64,000 bases of DNA from DATKFM01 sp046154965 (lineage in GTDB: Bacteria; Pseudomonadota; Alphaproteobacteria; Dongiales; Dongiaceae). The position numbers and the translations under genes were made by a program. The notes beneath the pieces are model-generated. The model was not told the DNA's origin. It saw nothing but the letters and a program-made list of their open reading frames with translations, and ran no database searches. The stretch lies in NCBI GenBank assembly GCA_046154965.1, contig JBJXDY010000056.1:1-64000 (forward strand). Reading direction: 5' to 3'. Positions 37,542-46,939 of the stretch are shown here, one piece after another. Numbering within the stretch: position 1 is the first letter of the stretch; each line of letters starts with the position of its first letter.

Positions 37542-38492
37542 TTACAGGAAATCGCGAATCATCGCCACCAGCGGCTTGTCCGCCGGCGGCATCGGATAGT
37601 CGGCCAGGCGCTGCGGCATTACCCACACCGTCTCCTGCCCTTCCTGCGGCGTCACCACGCCGTTCCAACGGCGGCAGACATAGAGCGGCATGAGCAGATG
37701 GAATTTCTCGTAACGATGGGACGCGAAGGTGAAAGGCGCGAGACATGCTTCCGTCACGTCGATCGCCAGCTCTTCCTTCAGTTCGCGAATCAGCGCGGCT
37801 TCCGGCGTTTCGCCGCCATGGATCTTACCGCCGGGAAATTCCCACAAGCCCGCCATCTGTTTCCCGGGCGGGCGCCGCGCCAGCAGCACGCGGCCATCGG
37901 TGTCGATCAAGGCAACCGCGGCGACCAGGAGCGTCGGCAACGGCGTCGATGCACCGGCCTGCATCCGTTCCCAGGTCGCGCGATCGAGTTCGCGGAGTTC
38001 GACAAACATGTCGCTATCGCGCGCCGGCGCCGGCCGGTTCTCTTCGCCGGATTTGCGGAAGCCGGCTTTCTCCTGCACGCGGATCGAGCCGACATTGGCG
38101 GGCATCGCGGCGGAGATCAGCTTGTCGAGCGCCAGGGCCTTGAAAGCGTGCTCGGAGTACGCCCGCAGCGCCTCGGTCGCATAGCCCCTGCCCCACATCG
38201 GTTTGGCCACCCAATAGCCGAATTCGCCGCTGCGGCCGTCTTTGTCGAGCCGGAGGCCGATGCAGCCGATCACCGGATCCTGTCCGCGTTCGGTGATGCC
38301 CAGCACCATTTCCGGACCCGCCGACAGGCTGGCAATCCAGGTTGCGGCGGCGCCGGACGGATAGGGATGGGGAATGGAAGAAGTCCAACGCGCCACCTCC
38401 CAATCGCCGACATGGCGCTCTATCTCGCCCGCATCGCCGGCGGTCAGTGGCCGCAGGATCAACCGCGGCGTTTGCAGCGTGGGAACTCTCAT
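37542..38492 (-). CDS. Fused GNAT acetyltransferase - NUDIX hydrolase
   Basis: A 316-residue two-domain protein. Residues 1-175 are a RimJ-type GNAT (TPRLILRPLTAGDAGEIE; CoA site in GRGYATEALRAYSE). Residues 180-316 are a MutT-like NUDIX with a full Nudix box (GKIHGGETPEAALIRELKEEL). It would acetylate an amine and hydrolyse an oxidised (deoxy)nucleoside triphosphate. This fusion next to argJ is a recurring alphaproteobacterial arrangement. No start ambiguity; the intergenic gap to argJ is 46 bp. Confidence 0.88.
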   Translation of the reverse strand: MRVPTLQTPRLILRPLTAGDAGEIERHVGDWEVARWTSSIPHPYPSGAAATWIASLSAGPEMVLGITERGQDPVIGCIGLRLDKDGRSGEFGYWVAKPMWGRGYATEALRAYSEHAFKALALDKLISAAMPANVGSIRVQEKAGFRKSGEENRPAPARDSDMFVELRELDRATWERMQAGASTPLPTLLVAAVALIDTDGRVLLARRPPGKQMAGLWEFPGGKIHGGETPEAALIRELKEELAIDVTEACLAPFTFASHRYEKFHLLMPLYVCRRWNGVVTPQEGQETVWVMPQRLADYPMPPADKPLVAMIRDFL

Positions 38493-38538
38493 GTCCGGAA
38501 GATCGCTTGCCGGCGTTGCCGGCGCAAGCCGGCTGCGG

Positions 38539-39768
38539 CTAGCTGCGGTAGCTGCCGTTGATGTCGATATAGCCGTGGGTCAGATCGCAGGTCCAGACGC
38601 GGGCGCGGCCCTTGCCGACGCCGACATCGAAGGCGATGGCGATCTCCTGCCCTTTCATATGCTGCACGACAGGCGTTTCGTCATAGCCGGCGCGGCGCTG
38701 GCCTTTCTCGGCGATGGTGACGCCGCCGATGGCGATCTTCAGCCGGTCTCGGTTGGCTTTTTCGCCGGCCTTGCCGATGGCCATGACGATGCGGCCCCAA
38801 TTCGCGTCCTCGCCGGCAATCGCCGTCTTCACCAGCGGCGAATTGGCGACCGCGAGGCCGATGCGCCGGGCTGCGTTATCGGACGCGGCGCCGGAGACAT
38901 CGATGGTGATGAACTTGCTGGCACCCTCGCCGTCGCGCGCCACCTGGCAGGCGAGATCCTCCAGCAGGTCGTTAAGCCTGGCGCGGAAATCCTTCAGCCG
39001 CTTGTCCGCCGCCGAGCGTACCGGCTTGTGGGCGGCCCTGCCGGTCGCGAACAATAGCAGCGTATCGCTGGTGGAGGTGTCGCCGTCGACGGTGATGCAG
39101 TTGAAGGAGCGGTCGTTGCCCTCGCGCAGCAGCCGCTGCAGCAGATTGGCCGGGATGGCCGCATCGGTGGCAACAAACGCCAGCATGGTGGCCATGTCGG
39201 GCATGATCATGCCCGAACCCTTGCAAATTCCGTTGATGGTCACGGGCACACCGTCGATCTTGGTTGTGCGGGTTGCCGCTTTCACGAAAGTGTCCGTGGT
39301 CATGATGGCCGCGGCCGCCGCCGCCCAGCGGTCAGGTTGCAGATCGGCGATCACCGCATCGAGATTGCCGGTGATGCGTTCGTCCGGCAGCGGTTCGCCG
39401 ATGACGCCGGTGGAGGCGACGAAGATCTCCTTGGCCGTGGCGCCCAGCTTTGCCGCCGTCGCCTTCACCGTTCGATCCACCGATGCCTTGCCCTGCTTGC
39501 CGGTGAAGGCGTTGGCATTGCCGGCATTGATGACGATCGCCCTCGCCTTGCCGCCCTTCAGGTTGGCGCGGCAGCGATCCACCGGCGCCGACGCGGTCAG
39601 CGAGCGCGTGAACACACCGGCCACCGTCGTGCCCTTGTCGAAGGCGATGACGCAGAGATCGGTGCGGTCCTTGTAGCGGATGCCGCAGGCGCGGGTCGCC
39701 GCGCGCACTCCGGCGATCGGCGGCAGGACAGGCTGTTGCGCGGGCGCGAGCGGTGAGCGTGGCGGCAT
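38539..39768 (-). CDS. argJ: Bifunctional glutamate N-acetyltransferase / amino-acid acetyltransferase
   Basis: A 409-residue enzyme of arginine synthesis that transfers acetyl from acetylornithine to glutamate. The autocatalytic cleavage site is MATML (in KGSGMIMPDMATMLAFV), where the Thr becomes the N-terminal nucleophile of the beta subunit. GVFTRSLTASAPVDRCR is near the N-terminus. The length is normal. It is followed by the GNAT-NUDIX gene and preceded 42 bp upstream by the ppiC-type gene on the same strand. Confidence 0.95.
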   Translation of the reverse strand: MPPRSPLAPAQQPVLPPIAGVRAATRACGIRYKDRTDLCVIAFDKGTTVAGVFTRSLTASAPVDRCRANLKGGKARAIVINAGNANAFTGKQGKASVDRTVKATAAKLGATAKEIFVASTGVIGEPLPDERITGNLDAVIADLQPDRWAAAAAAIMTTDTFVKAATRTTKIDGVPVTINGICKGSGMIMPDMATMLAFVATDAAIPANLLQRLLREGNDRSFNCITVDGDTSTSDTLLLFATGRAAHKPVRSAADKRLKDFRARLNDLLEDLACQVARDGEGASKFITIDVSGAASDNAARRIGLAVANSPLVKTAIAGEDANWGRIVMAIGKAGEKANRDRLKIAIGGVTIAEKGQRRAGYDETPVVQHMKGQEIAIAFDVGVGKGRARVWTCDLTHGYIDINGSYRS

Positions 39769-39809
39769 GGACGGGAATCTCTGATGACGGACGGCGATCG
39801 ATGGCCCTG

Positions 39810-40748
39810 TTACTGCTGCGTCGGTTCTCCAGTACCGGAGGGAGGCGCGACCGGCGAACCGTCGGGATTGAACTTCACGACCGTCGCCGTCTTGCGCAGG
39901 CCGTCGACATAGGATGTCACCACCTCATTGCTCAGAATCTGCTCGATGGTGCTGCGCGCCTCCTCCAGGGTCGGCGGCTGCTTGTCGCGCTTGTCGTCGA
40001 GAATGATGACGTGCCAGCCGAACTGGCTCTTCACCGGCGTCTTGGTGTACTGGCCCTTCTCCAGCTTGTAGGCGGCGTCGGAGAATTCGGGCACCATCTG
40101 GCCGGCAACGAAATAGCCGAGATCGCCTCCCTTCGGACCCGAACCGGGGTCCTTGGACTTTTCCTTGGCGATGGCCGAGAAATCGGCGCCGCCGTCGAGC
40201 TGGACGACGATCGCCTTCGCATCCTCTTCCAGGTCCACCAGGATGTGCCGCGCCTTCACCTCCTGTTGCTTGGGCAGGGCGGCGACGAATTGGTCGTAGC
40301 GCGCCTTGACCGCGGCGTCGCCCATCTTCTCGCGCAAGAGGCGATCCAGCACCGCCTGCCGGACGATGTTTTCGGTCATCTCAGCGATCTGCGCCTTGAC
40401 CTCCGGATCCTCCGCCAGCTTCTGCTCGGCGCCGGCGTTGGAGATCAGCAGGAGATCGATCTGCCGGTCGATCAGCGCCGGGAAAACCTGATTGATCTGA
40501 CTCTGATATTCGGCCGGCAGCTGCTTGGCCGAGGCGAGGACGTCGGCGCGGGTGATCTTCTTGCCATTGACGATGGCGACCACGGTCTCCGGCGGCGGCT
40601 CGGGGACCGGCGCCTGCGCCGCCGGCGGCTCGGTCGCGGGCGGCGCCGGTTCGGTGGCCTGATCTTGCGCCAGGACCGGCGCGGGATCGATCCAGAGGCC
40701 AAATCCGCTGAGGACGATCGCGAGCGGGATAATCTGTCTAAGTTTCAT
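39810..40748 (-). CDS. Periplasmic PpiC-type peptidyl-prolyl isomerase
   Basis: A 312-residue SurA/PpiC-like foldase. The ATG at 40748 gives a signal peptide (MKLRQIIPLAIVLSGFGL, cleavage after VLA); a longer frame from 40823 lacks a leader. The linker is rich in Pro and Glu; the rotamase domain is about 170-265 (VKARHILV, GGDLGYFVAGQMVPEF, KSQFGWHVIILDD). It assists outer-membrane protein folding. It is divergent from secA across 317 bp, a conserved alphaproteobacterial arrangement linking export with folding. Confidence 0.92.
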   Translation of the reverse strand: MKLRQIIPLAIVLSGFGLWIDPAPVLAQDQATEPAPPATEPPAAQAPVPEPPPETVVAIVNGKKITRADVLASAKQLPAEYQSQINQVFPALIDRQIDLLLISNAGAEQKLAEDPEVKAQIAEMTENIVRQAVLDRLLREKMGDAAVKARYDQFVAALPKQQEVKARHILVDLEEDAKAIVVQLDGGADFSAIAKEKSKDPGSGPKGGDLGYFVAGQMVPEFSDAAYKLEKGQYTKTPVKSQFGWHVIILDDKRDKQPPTLEEARSTIEQILSNEVVTSYVDGLRKTATVVKFNPDGSPVAPPSGTGEPTQQ

Positions 40749-41065
40749 GGGTTCTCGCTGACTGGAGGCTGCGCGCCGATGGCGCTGGCGGCCGATGCGG
40801 TGAAGAGCGCGGCCATCATGCACAGGCGACTATCGGGGACAAGGGCCGATGTGACCGCCGGCAGTCCGCCCGTCCGGGCCGCCGATTTCGCCGCAGATAC
40901 CGGAAAATCGGAATGCAGTTGAAATACTTGGCTGCGGCGGTCCGGTCGTTGACAGCTTATGGCGCCGCGCCTATCTGTCAGGCGGTCCCCTCGCCAGGAC
41001 AGGGTCCCGGCGGGCCGTTGATTCTGCCGAAATCGCGCCTCAAATCCTTAATCAGGCTGGTTTGA
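40749..41065. other. Divergent promoter region between ppiC-type gene and secA
   Basis: The 317-bp gap holds no gene. It contains a good sigma-70-like promoter for secA (40949-40977) and presumably the ppiC promoter nearer 40760-40800, which was not clearly resolved. No other structure is seen. Confidence 0.6.
40949..40977 (+). promoter_or_regulatory. Sigma-70-type promoter of secA
   Basis: TTGACA (40949-40954), a 17-bp spacer and TATCTG (40972-40977), about 90 bp before the secA ATG. The -35 is a perfect consensus and the spacing is optimal. Confidence 0.6.
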
Positions 41066-43813
41066 ATGTTTGCTTCTGTTGCCAAGCGGCTATTCGGGTC
41101 GGCCAACGACCGTTTCATCAGGAGTCTCGACAAAACGGTCAATAAGATCAACGCGTTGGAGCCCTCCCTGGTGGCGCTCTCCGACGACGAGCTGAAGGCG
41201 CGGACCGGCTGGCTGAAGGGCCGGCTGGCGGCCGGCGAAACCCTGGATGACTTGCTGCCCGATGCCTTCGCAACGGTCCGTGAGGCGGCGAAGCGCACCC
41301 TGGGGCAGCGCCATTTCGACGTGCAGCTCAAGGGCGGCATGGTGCTCCACCGCGGCATGATCGCGGAGATGAAAACCGGCGAAGGCAAGACACTGGTGGC
41401 GACCCTGCCGGTCTATCTCAACGCCCTCGAGGGCACCGGCGTACATGTGGTGACGGTGAACGACTATCTGGCCCGCCGCGACGCCGAATGGATGGGACAG
41501 ATCTACCGCTTCCTCGGCATGAGCGTCGGCGTGATCGTCCCCAACCTGATGGACCCGGACCGCCGCGCCGCCTATGCCGCCGACATCACCTATGCCACCA
41601 ATAACGAACTCGGCTTCGACTATCTGCGCGACAACATGAAATCGCGCACCGAGGAGATGGTGCACCGTCCCTTCAACTTCGCCATCGTCGACGAGGTGGA
41701 CAGCATCCTGGTGGACGAGGCGCGCACGCCCCTGATCATCTCCGGCATGTCCGAGGATTCCTCGGCGCTCTATGTCTCGATCGACAAGTTCATCCCCAAG
41801 CTGATCGAGGGCGACTACGAAAAGGATGAGAAAGGGCGCCAGGTGACCCTGACCGATCAGGGCACCGAGCATGTGGAAGCGCTGCTGCGCGCCGCCAATC
41901 TGCTGAAGGGCAACAGCCTCTACGATCTGCAGAACATCAGCCTGGTGCATCACATCAACCAGGCGCTGCGCGCCCACAAGATGTACCGGCGCGACACCGA
42001 CTACATCGTCAAGGCCGACCCCAAGGACAACATCGAGAAAGTCTTCATCGTCGACGAATTCACCGGCCGCGTCATGGAAGGCCGCCGCTGGTCGGAAGGG
42101 CTGCACCAGGCCGTCGAGGCCAAGGAAGGCGTGCCGATCCAGCGCGAGTCGCAAACCGTCGCCTCCATCACCTTCCAGAATTACTTCCGCATGTATCCGA
42201 AGCTGGCGGGCATGACCGGTACGGCGATGACGGAAGCCTCGGAATTCGCCGACATCTACAGCCTGGAAGTGATCGAGATTCCGACCAACGTTCCCTGCAT
42301 CCGCAAGGATGCGGAGGACGAGGTCTATCGCTCGGCGCGCGAGAAGAACAAGGCGATCATCGGGCTGATCGAGGAATGCCGGGCGCGCAAGCAGCCGGTT
42401 TTGGTGGGCACGGTCAGCATCGAGAAATCCGAAACGCTGGGCGCGTTGCTGAAAGAGCACAAGATCCCCCATCAGGTGCTGAACGCCCGCTACCATGAGC
42501 AGGAGGCCTTCATCATCGCCCAGGCCGGCTCGCCGGGCGCCGTCACCATCGCCACCAACATGGCCGGCCGCGGCACCGACATCCAGCTCGGCGGCAATGT
42601 CGACATGCGCATCCGGCAGGAGCTGGAAGGCATCGCCGATCCCGGCGAGCGCGAGCGCAAGGCGGCGGCGATCCGCAGCGACGTGCAGAACCTGAAGCAG
42701 ATCGCGCTGGATGCCGGCGGCCTGTTCGTCATCGGCACCGAGCGCCATGAGAGCCGGCGCATCGACAACCAGCTGCGCGGCCGTTCGGGACGCCAGGGCG
42801 ATCCCGGCGCCTCGCGCTTCTTCCTGTCGCTGGAAGACGATCTCATGCGCATCTTCGGCAGCGAGCGCATGGACACCATGCTGAAGCGGCTGGGCCTCAA
42901 GGAAGACGAAGCCATCACCCATTCCTGGGTGACGAAGGCGCTGGAGAAGGCGCAGCAAAAGGTCGAGGCGCGCAACTTCGAGATCCGCAAGAATTTGCTG
43001 AAGTACGACGACGTCATGAACGACCAGCGCAAGGTCATCTATGAGCAGCGCCGCGATCTCATGCAGACGCCGGATGTGTCGGAGACCGTCACCACCATGC
43101 GCCATGAGGTGATCGGCGACCTGATGGCGAAGTACATCCCGGACAACAGCTATCCCGAGCAGTGGGACACCAAGGGACTGCATGAGGAAACGCTGCGGCT
43201 TCTGAGCATCAACCTGCCGATTTCCGATTGGGCGAAGGAAGAGGGCATCGACGGCGACGTCATCCTCGAGCGCATCACCAAGGCCTCCGACGAGAAGATG
43301 GCGGACAAGGATGAGCGCTTCCGGCCGGAAGTCATGCGCATGGTCGAAAAGCGCGTTCTGCTGGATATCCTCGACCAGCATTGGAAGGACCATCTGCAGG
43401 CGCTGGAATATCTGCGCCATGGCATCGGCCTGCGCGCCTATGCCTCGCGCGATGTGCTGAGCGAGTACAAGCGCGAAGCCTTCGAGATGTTCGCCGGCAT
43501 GCTGAACCGGTTGCGCGAGACTGTCAGCCAGTTCATCAGCCATGTGGAAGTGCGGGTGCAGCGGCCGGAGGATTTTCCGGCACAGGCGCCGCAGCGCATC
43601 CGGGCCAGCCATCCGGAGCCGGCGAGCGCGCTGGCGGGTGCCGGGCCCGGGCCGGTGGCGATGCCGGCTGCGGCCGCCGCGGCGCAAGCGGCTCAGATGG
43701 GACGCGGCCTGATCAACCCCGACGATCCCGCCACCTGGACCAACGTGAACCGCAACGCGGCCTGTCCCTGCGGTTCCGGCAAGAAGTACAAGTATTGCCA
43801 CGGCAAGGCGTGA
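41066..43813 (+). CDS. secA: Preprotein translocase ATPase SecA
   Basis: A 915-residue motor of the Sec pathway. Walker A lies in AEMKTGEGKTLVA, Walker B with DEVDSILVDEARTPL, and the second nucleotide-binding fold has NMAGRGTDIQLGG and QLRGRSGRQGDPG. The C-terminal linker is Ala/Pro-rich and ends in the zinc SecB-binding motif CPCGSGKKYKYCHG. It acts at the inner membrane with SecYEG. Its ATG is preceded by an identifiable promoter. A 909-codon open frame on the opposite strand is only a shadow. Confidence 0.97.
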   Translation: MFASVAKRLFGSANDRFIRSLDKTVNKINALEPSLVALSDDELKARTGWLKGRLAAGETLDDLLPDAFATVREAAKRTLGQRHFDVQLKGGMVLHRGMIAEMKTGEGKTLVATLPVYLNALEGTGVHVVTVNDYLARRDAEWMGQIYRFLGMSVGVIVPNLMDPDRRAAYAADITYATNNELGFDYLRDNMKSRTEEMVHRPFNFAIVDEVDSILVDEARTPLIISGMSEDSSALYVSIDKFIPKLIEGDYEKDEKGRQVTLTDQGTEHVEALLRAANLLKGNSLYDLQNISLVHHINQALRAHKMYRRDTDYIVKADPKDNIEKVFIVDEFTGRVMEGRRWSEGLHQAVEAKEGVPIQRESQTVASITFQNYFRMYPKLAGMTGTAMTEASEFADIYSLEVIEIPTNVPCIRKDAEDEVYRSAREKNKAIIGLIEECRARKQPVLVGTVSIEKSETLGALLKEHKIPHQVLNARYHEQEAFIIAQAGSPGAVTIATNMAGRGTDIQLGGNVDMRIRQELEGIADPGERERKAAAIRSDVQNLKQIALDAGGLFVIGTERHESRRIDNQLRGRSGRQGDPGASRFFLSLEDDLMRIFGSERMDTMLKRLGLKEDEAITHSWVTKALEKAQQKVEARNFEIRKNLLKYDDVMNDQRKVIYEQRRDLMQTPDVSETVTTMRHEVIGDLMAKYIPDNSYPEQWDTKGLHEETLRLLSINLPISDWAKEEGIDGDVILERITKASDEKMADKDERFRPEVMRMVEKRVLLDILDQHWKDHLQALEYLRHGIGLRAYASRDVLSEYKREAFEMFAGMLNRLRETVSQFISHVEVRVQRPEDFPAQAPQRIRASHPEPASALAGAGPGPVAMPAAAAAAQAAQMGRGLINPDDPATWTNVNRNAACPCGSGKKYKYCHGKA

Positions 43814-43831
43814 CCCCACCGGGGGCTGCGC

Positions 43832-44788
43832 TTAGGCCAGCCCCTTGCGTCCCATGCTGAGAAACTTGCTGCGGCGGTCGGCGCGGTAGTCGCGCACATT
43901 GCCGCCGGTGAGGCCGGCCAGCGCCCGCTCCAGCGCGTCGCCAAGCGCATTTATCGCTTCGGCCTTGCCGCGGTGGGCGCCGCCCAGGGGCTCCGGCACG
44001 ACTTGATCGATAATGCCGAATGCGGCCAGATCCTGCGCCGTCAGTTTCAGCGCCTCGGCCGCGGCTTCCTTGCCCTCGTCCCGATTGCGCCAGAGGATCG
44101 CCGCGCAGCCTTCGGGCGAAATCACCGAATAGACCGCGTGCTCGAGCATCAGCACGCGGTTGGCGGCGGCAAGCGCGATGGCGCCGCCGGAGCCGCCTTC
44201 GCCGATGATTGCGGCAATAGAGGGAATGCGGACCTTCAAGCAGACTTCGATGCTGCGGGCTATGGCTTCGGCCTGGCCGCGCGCCTCGGCCTCGACCCCA
44301 GGATAGGCGCCCGGCGTATCGACGAACGCCAGCAGCGGCAGGTTGAACCGGTCGGCCACTTCCATCAGCCGCTGGGCCTTGCGATAGCCCTCCGGTTTGG
44401 CCATGCCCCAGTTATGCTGCATGCGGGTGGTCGCCGTGCCCTTCTCATGGCCGAGCAGCAGCACCGAGCGGCCGCGGAAACGCCCGAGCCCGCCCTGGAT
44501 GGCGCGGTCGTCGGCATAGAGCCGGTCGCCGGCCAGCGGCGTGTAATCTTCGATCAGGCCGGCGACATAGTCGCTGAAATGGGGCCGCTCGACATGGCGC
44601 GCCACCAGCGTCTTCTGCCAGGGAGTGAGCTTGCCATAGATCTGCCGCAGCAGCTTGTCGGCCTTCTGCTGCAGCCGCGCCACTTCCTCGGCGATGTTGA
44701 GGTCGCCAGCATTGGGCAGATGGCGCAGCTCTTCGATCTTGCCTTCAAGCTCGGCGATCGGTTGCTCGAAATCGAGATAGGTGGGCAT
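43832..44788 (-). CDS. accA: Acetyl-CoA carboxylase carboxyltransferase subunit alpha
   Basis: A 318-residue subunit that with AccD transfers carboxyl from biotin to acetyl-CoA in fatty acid synthesis. Key regions: LLLGHEKGTATTRMQHNWGM, FVDTPGAYPGVEAEARGQ and GEGGSGGAIALAAANRV. Convergent with secA; the 18-bp gap contains a GC hairpin that overlaps the accA stop but no T-tract. accD and the biotin subunits are not in the window. Confidence 0.96.
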   Translation of the reverse strand: MPTYLDFEQPIAELEGKIEELRHLPNAGDLNIAEEVARLQQKADKLLRQIYGKLTPWQKTLVARHVERPHFSDYVAGLIEDYTPLAGDRLYADDRAIQGGLGRFRGRSVLLLGHEKGTATTRMQHNWGMAKPEGYRKAQRLMEVADRFNLPLLAFVDTPGAYPGVEAEARGQAEAIARSIEVCLKVRIPSIAAIIGEGGSGGAIALAAANRVLMLEHAVYSVISPEGCAAILWRNRDEGKEAAAEALKLTAQDLAAFGIIDQVVPEPLGGAHRGKAEAINALGDALERALAGLTGGNVRDYRADRRSKFLSMGRKGLA

Positions 44789-44838
44789 TCCCCTCTATGC
44801 TTTCTGCGCCGCCACCGGCGCGACCGCCCGGCTTCCGC

Positions 44839-45822
44839 CTAGCGCGCGCTGCCGGCGATCTGATCAGCTTTCTTGACCAACACTTCGGCCTGGCGGATCG
44901 AGGCATAGTCGATCAGGCGGCCGTCGAGCGACACCGCACCCTTGCCGGCCTTCGCCGCTTCGTCCATGGCGACGATGATGCGCCGCGCCCGCGTGACCTC
45001 GGCCTCGCTGGGACTGAAGACCTCGTTGGCCAGGGCGACCTGGGACGGATGGATCGCCCATTTGCCTTCGCAGCCCAGCACCGCGGCGCGGCCGCCGCCG
45101 GCCCGATAGCCCTCGGGATCGGAGAAATCGCCGAACGGCCCATCCACCGGGCGCAGGCCGTTGGCGCGGGCCGCCACCACCATGCGGGCGATGGCGTAGT
45201 GCCACATGTCGCCCCAGTGGACGGCGCGGTCGCCTTTGTCGCTCTTGTCGGTGAGCACCGAATATTCCTTGTTGGCGCCGCCGATATTGGTGGTGCGCGC
45301 CCGCGTGGAGGCAGCGTAGTCGGCGACGCCGAAATGCAGCGATTCATTGCGCCGGCTGGCGGCGGCGATCTCATGCACATTCTGCATGCCGAGCGCGGTC
45401 TCGATGATCATCTCGAAACCGATGCGCTTCCTGCGGCCCTTGGCGGTCTCGGCTTGGGTGACCAGCATGTCCACGGCGTAGACATCGGACGCGGTGCCCA
45501 CCTTCGGGATCATGATCAGGTCGAGCCGCTCGCTGGCCTGCTCCAGCACATCGACCACGTCCCGGTACATGTAGTGGGTATCGAGGCCGTTGATGCGCAC
45601 CGACAGCACCTTGCTGCCCCAGTCGATATCGCCGATGGCGGCGATGACGTTCTTGCGCGCCTGCACCTTGTCGTCGGGCGCGACCGCATCCTCCAGATCG
45701 AGGAACACCACATCGGCCGCGGATTTGGCGGCCTTCTCGAACAATTGCGGCTGACTGCCGGGGACCGCCAGTTCGCTGCGGTTAAGCCGCGCCGGCGCCT
45801 GTTCCACAACCTTGAAGCTCAT
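44839..45822 (-). CDS. L-malyl-CoA / beta-methylmalyl-CoA lyase
   Basis: A 327-residue HpcH/HpaI-CitE-type lyase closely resembling Mcl1 of the ethylmalonyl-CoA pathway: VFLDLEDAVAPDD, RINGLDT, the IIETALGMQNV Glu and GKWAIHPSQVALANEVF. It cleaves (3S)-malyl-CoA and beta-methylmalyl-CoA to acetyl-CoA or propionyl-CoA plus glyoxylate. The ATG at 45822 follows GGGGGCAGC. It suggests C2/C1 assimilation by the ethylmalonyl-CoA route, as in many alphaproteobacteria; other pathway genes are not nearby. Confidence 0.9.
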   Translation of the reverse strand: MSFKVVEQAPARLNRSELAVPGSQPQLFEKAAKSAADVVFLDLEDAVAPDDKVQARKNVIAAIGDIDWGSKVLSVRINGLDTHYMYRDVVDVLEQASERLDLIMIPKVGTASDVYAVDMLVTQAETAKGRRKRIGFEMIIETALGMQNVHEIAAASRRNESLHFGVADYAASTRARTTNIGGANKEYSVLTDKSDKGDRAVHWGDMWHYAIARMVVAARANGLRPVDGPFGDFSDPEGYRAGGGRAAVLGCEGKWAIHPSQVALANEVFSPSEAEVTRARRIIVAMDEAAKAGKGAVSLDGRLIDYASIRQAEVLVKKADQIAGSAR

Positions 45823-45959
45823 GCTGCCCCCGAAAAGCGTTTGAGAAGACTTGGATTCAGGCAATCCGGCCGCGTCCGGCCGTTCAGGGCCGGTCCGCGC
45901 CGCCTTGATGCCAATCGCCGCCTAGGCTGTCAATCTGCGGGGGCTGTCAATCGGCGGGG

Positions 45960-46937
45960 TTATTCCGATTCCGGGCGCCGCGGCCGGGCCAGGGGATGGT
46001 GGGTATTGACCAGGGTCTTGAGCCGTTCCCCCGCCACATGGGTGTAGATCTGGGTGGTGGCGATGTCGGCATGGCCCAGCATCTGCTGCACGCTGCGCAG
46101 ATCCGCGCCATTGTCCAGGAGGTGGGTGGCAAAGGCGTGGCGCAGCACATGGGGCGAGACCCGGCGCGGATCGATTTCCGCCGCCAGGCAGATCGCCTTC
46201 AGCAGTTGGGCGAAGCGGTGGCGGGTCAGATGGCCGCTCTTGCCCCGCGACGGGAACAGCCAGGGCGAGGTGCCGCCGCCGGCGCGGGCCTTGGCCAGCC
46301 AGACGGCGCGCACCGGCAGCCAACAAGCGATCGCCTGCCGTGCCCCGTCATTGAGCGGGATCATCCGCTCCTTGCCGCCCTTGCCGCGGACGATCAGCAC
46401 GCGCTGATCGCGCATCACGGCGGCCACGGGCATGCCGACCAGCTCCGAAACCCGCAAGCCGGTGGCGTAGAGCAGCTCCAGCAGCGCCAGGGCGCGCAGG
46501 CCGTCATCGCCCGGCAGCGCGCGGGCGGCGGCCAACAGCCGCGCCACATCCTCCTCGCTCAGCAGCTTGGGCAGCGCCTTGGGTTGCCGCGGCGCATCGA
46601 CGGTTCCCAGGGGATCGTCGCTCCGCAGCCCTTCGCCGATCAGGAACTTGTAGAACTGCCGCAAAGCCGACAGCCGCCGCGCTGCCGTGCGCGGCGCCAT
46701 GCCTGCCTGATCCAGGCGCTGCAGATAGGCGCGCACCAGCGCCGCATCCGCATCGGCCAGAGAACGGTCGCGCCGCCCAAGAAAGCCGGCGAAATCGTTG
46801 AGGTCGCGGCGGTAGGCGTCGATCGTGTTCGCCGCCGATTGCCGCTCGGCGATCAGCATCTCGAAAAAACGTTCGAGCAGGCGGTCGGCGGGCGCCGCCG
46901 GTCCCCCGATCTGCATGTCCTGCTTGATCGCTTTCAT
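45960..46937 (-). CDS. xerD: Tyrosine recombinase XerD
   Basis: A 325-residue site-specific recombinase for chromosome dimer resolution at dif. The SAM-like N-terminal core-binding domain is followed by the catalytic domain: Arg in GLRVSELVG, Lys in VRGKGGKERMIP, His-x-x-Arg in SPHVLRHAFATH, the downstream His and the nucleophile Tyr in TTQIYTHV. The ATG at 46937 is 2 bp after the previous stop. Linkage upstream of aroK/aroB matches other alphaproteobacteria; it is a housekeeping Xer, not a phage integrase. Confidence 0.93.
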   Translation of the reverse strand: MKAIKQDMQIGGPAAPADRLLERFFEMLIAERQSAANTIDAYRRDLNDFAGFLGRRDRSLADADAALVRAYLQRLDQAGMAPRTAARRLSALRQFYKFLIGEGLRSDDPLGTVDAPRQPKALPKLLSEEDVARLLAAARALPGDDGLRALALLELLYATGLRVSELVGMPVAAVMRDQRVLIVRGKGGKERMIPLNDGARQAIACWLPVRAVWLAKARAGGGTSPWLFPSRGKSGHLTRHRFAQLLKAICLAAEIDPRRVSPHVLRHAFATHLLDNGADLRSVQQMLGHADIATTQIYTHVAGERLKTLVNTHHPLARPRRPESE

Positions 46938-46939
46938 GT

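Noticed and set aside
43822..43844. Bidirectional terminator between secA and accA
   Set aside because: The 7-bp stem overlaps the accA stop codon and has no T-tract on either side.
45960..46937. Phage or island integrase
   Set aside because: Length, active-site motifs and linkage near aroK/aroB fit XerD; no att site, tRNA or mobile genes are adjacent.
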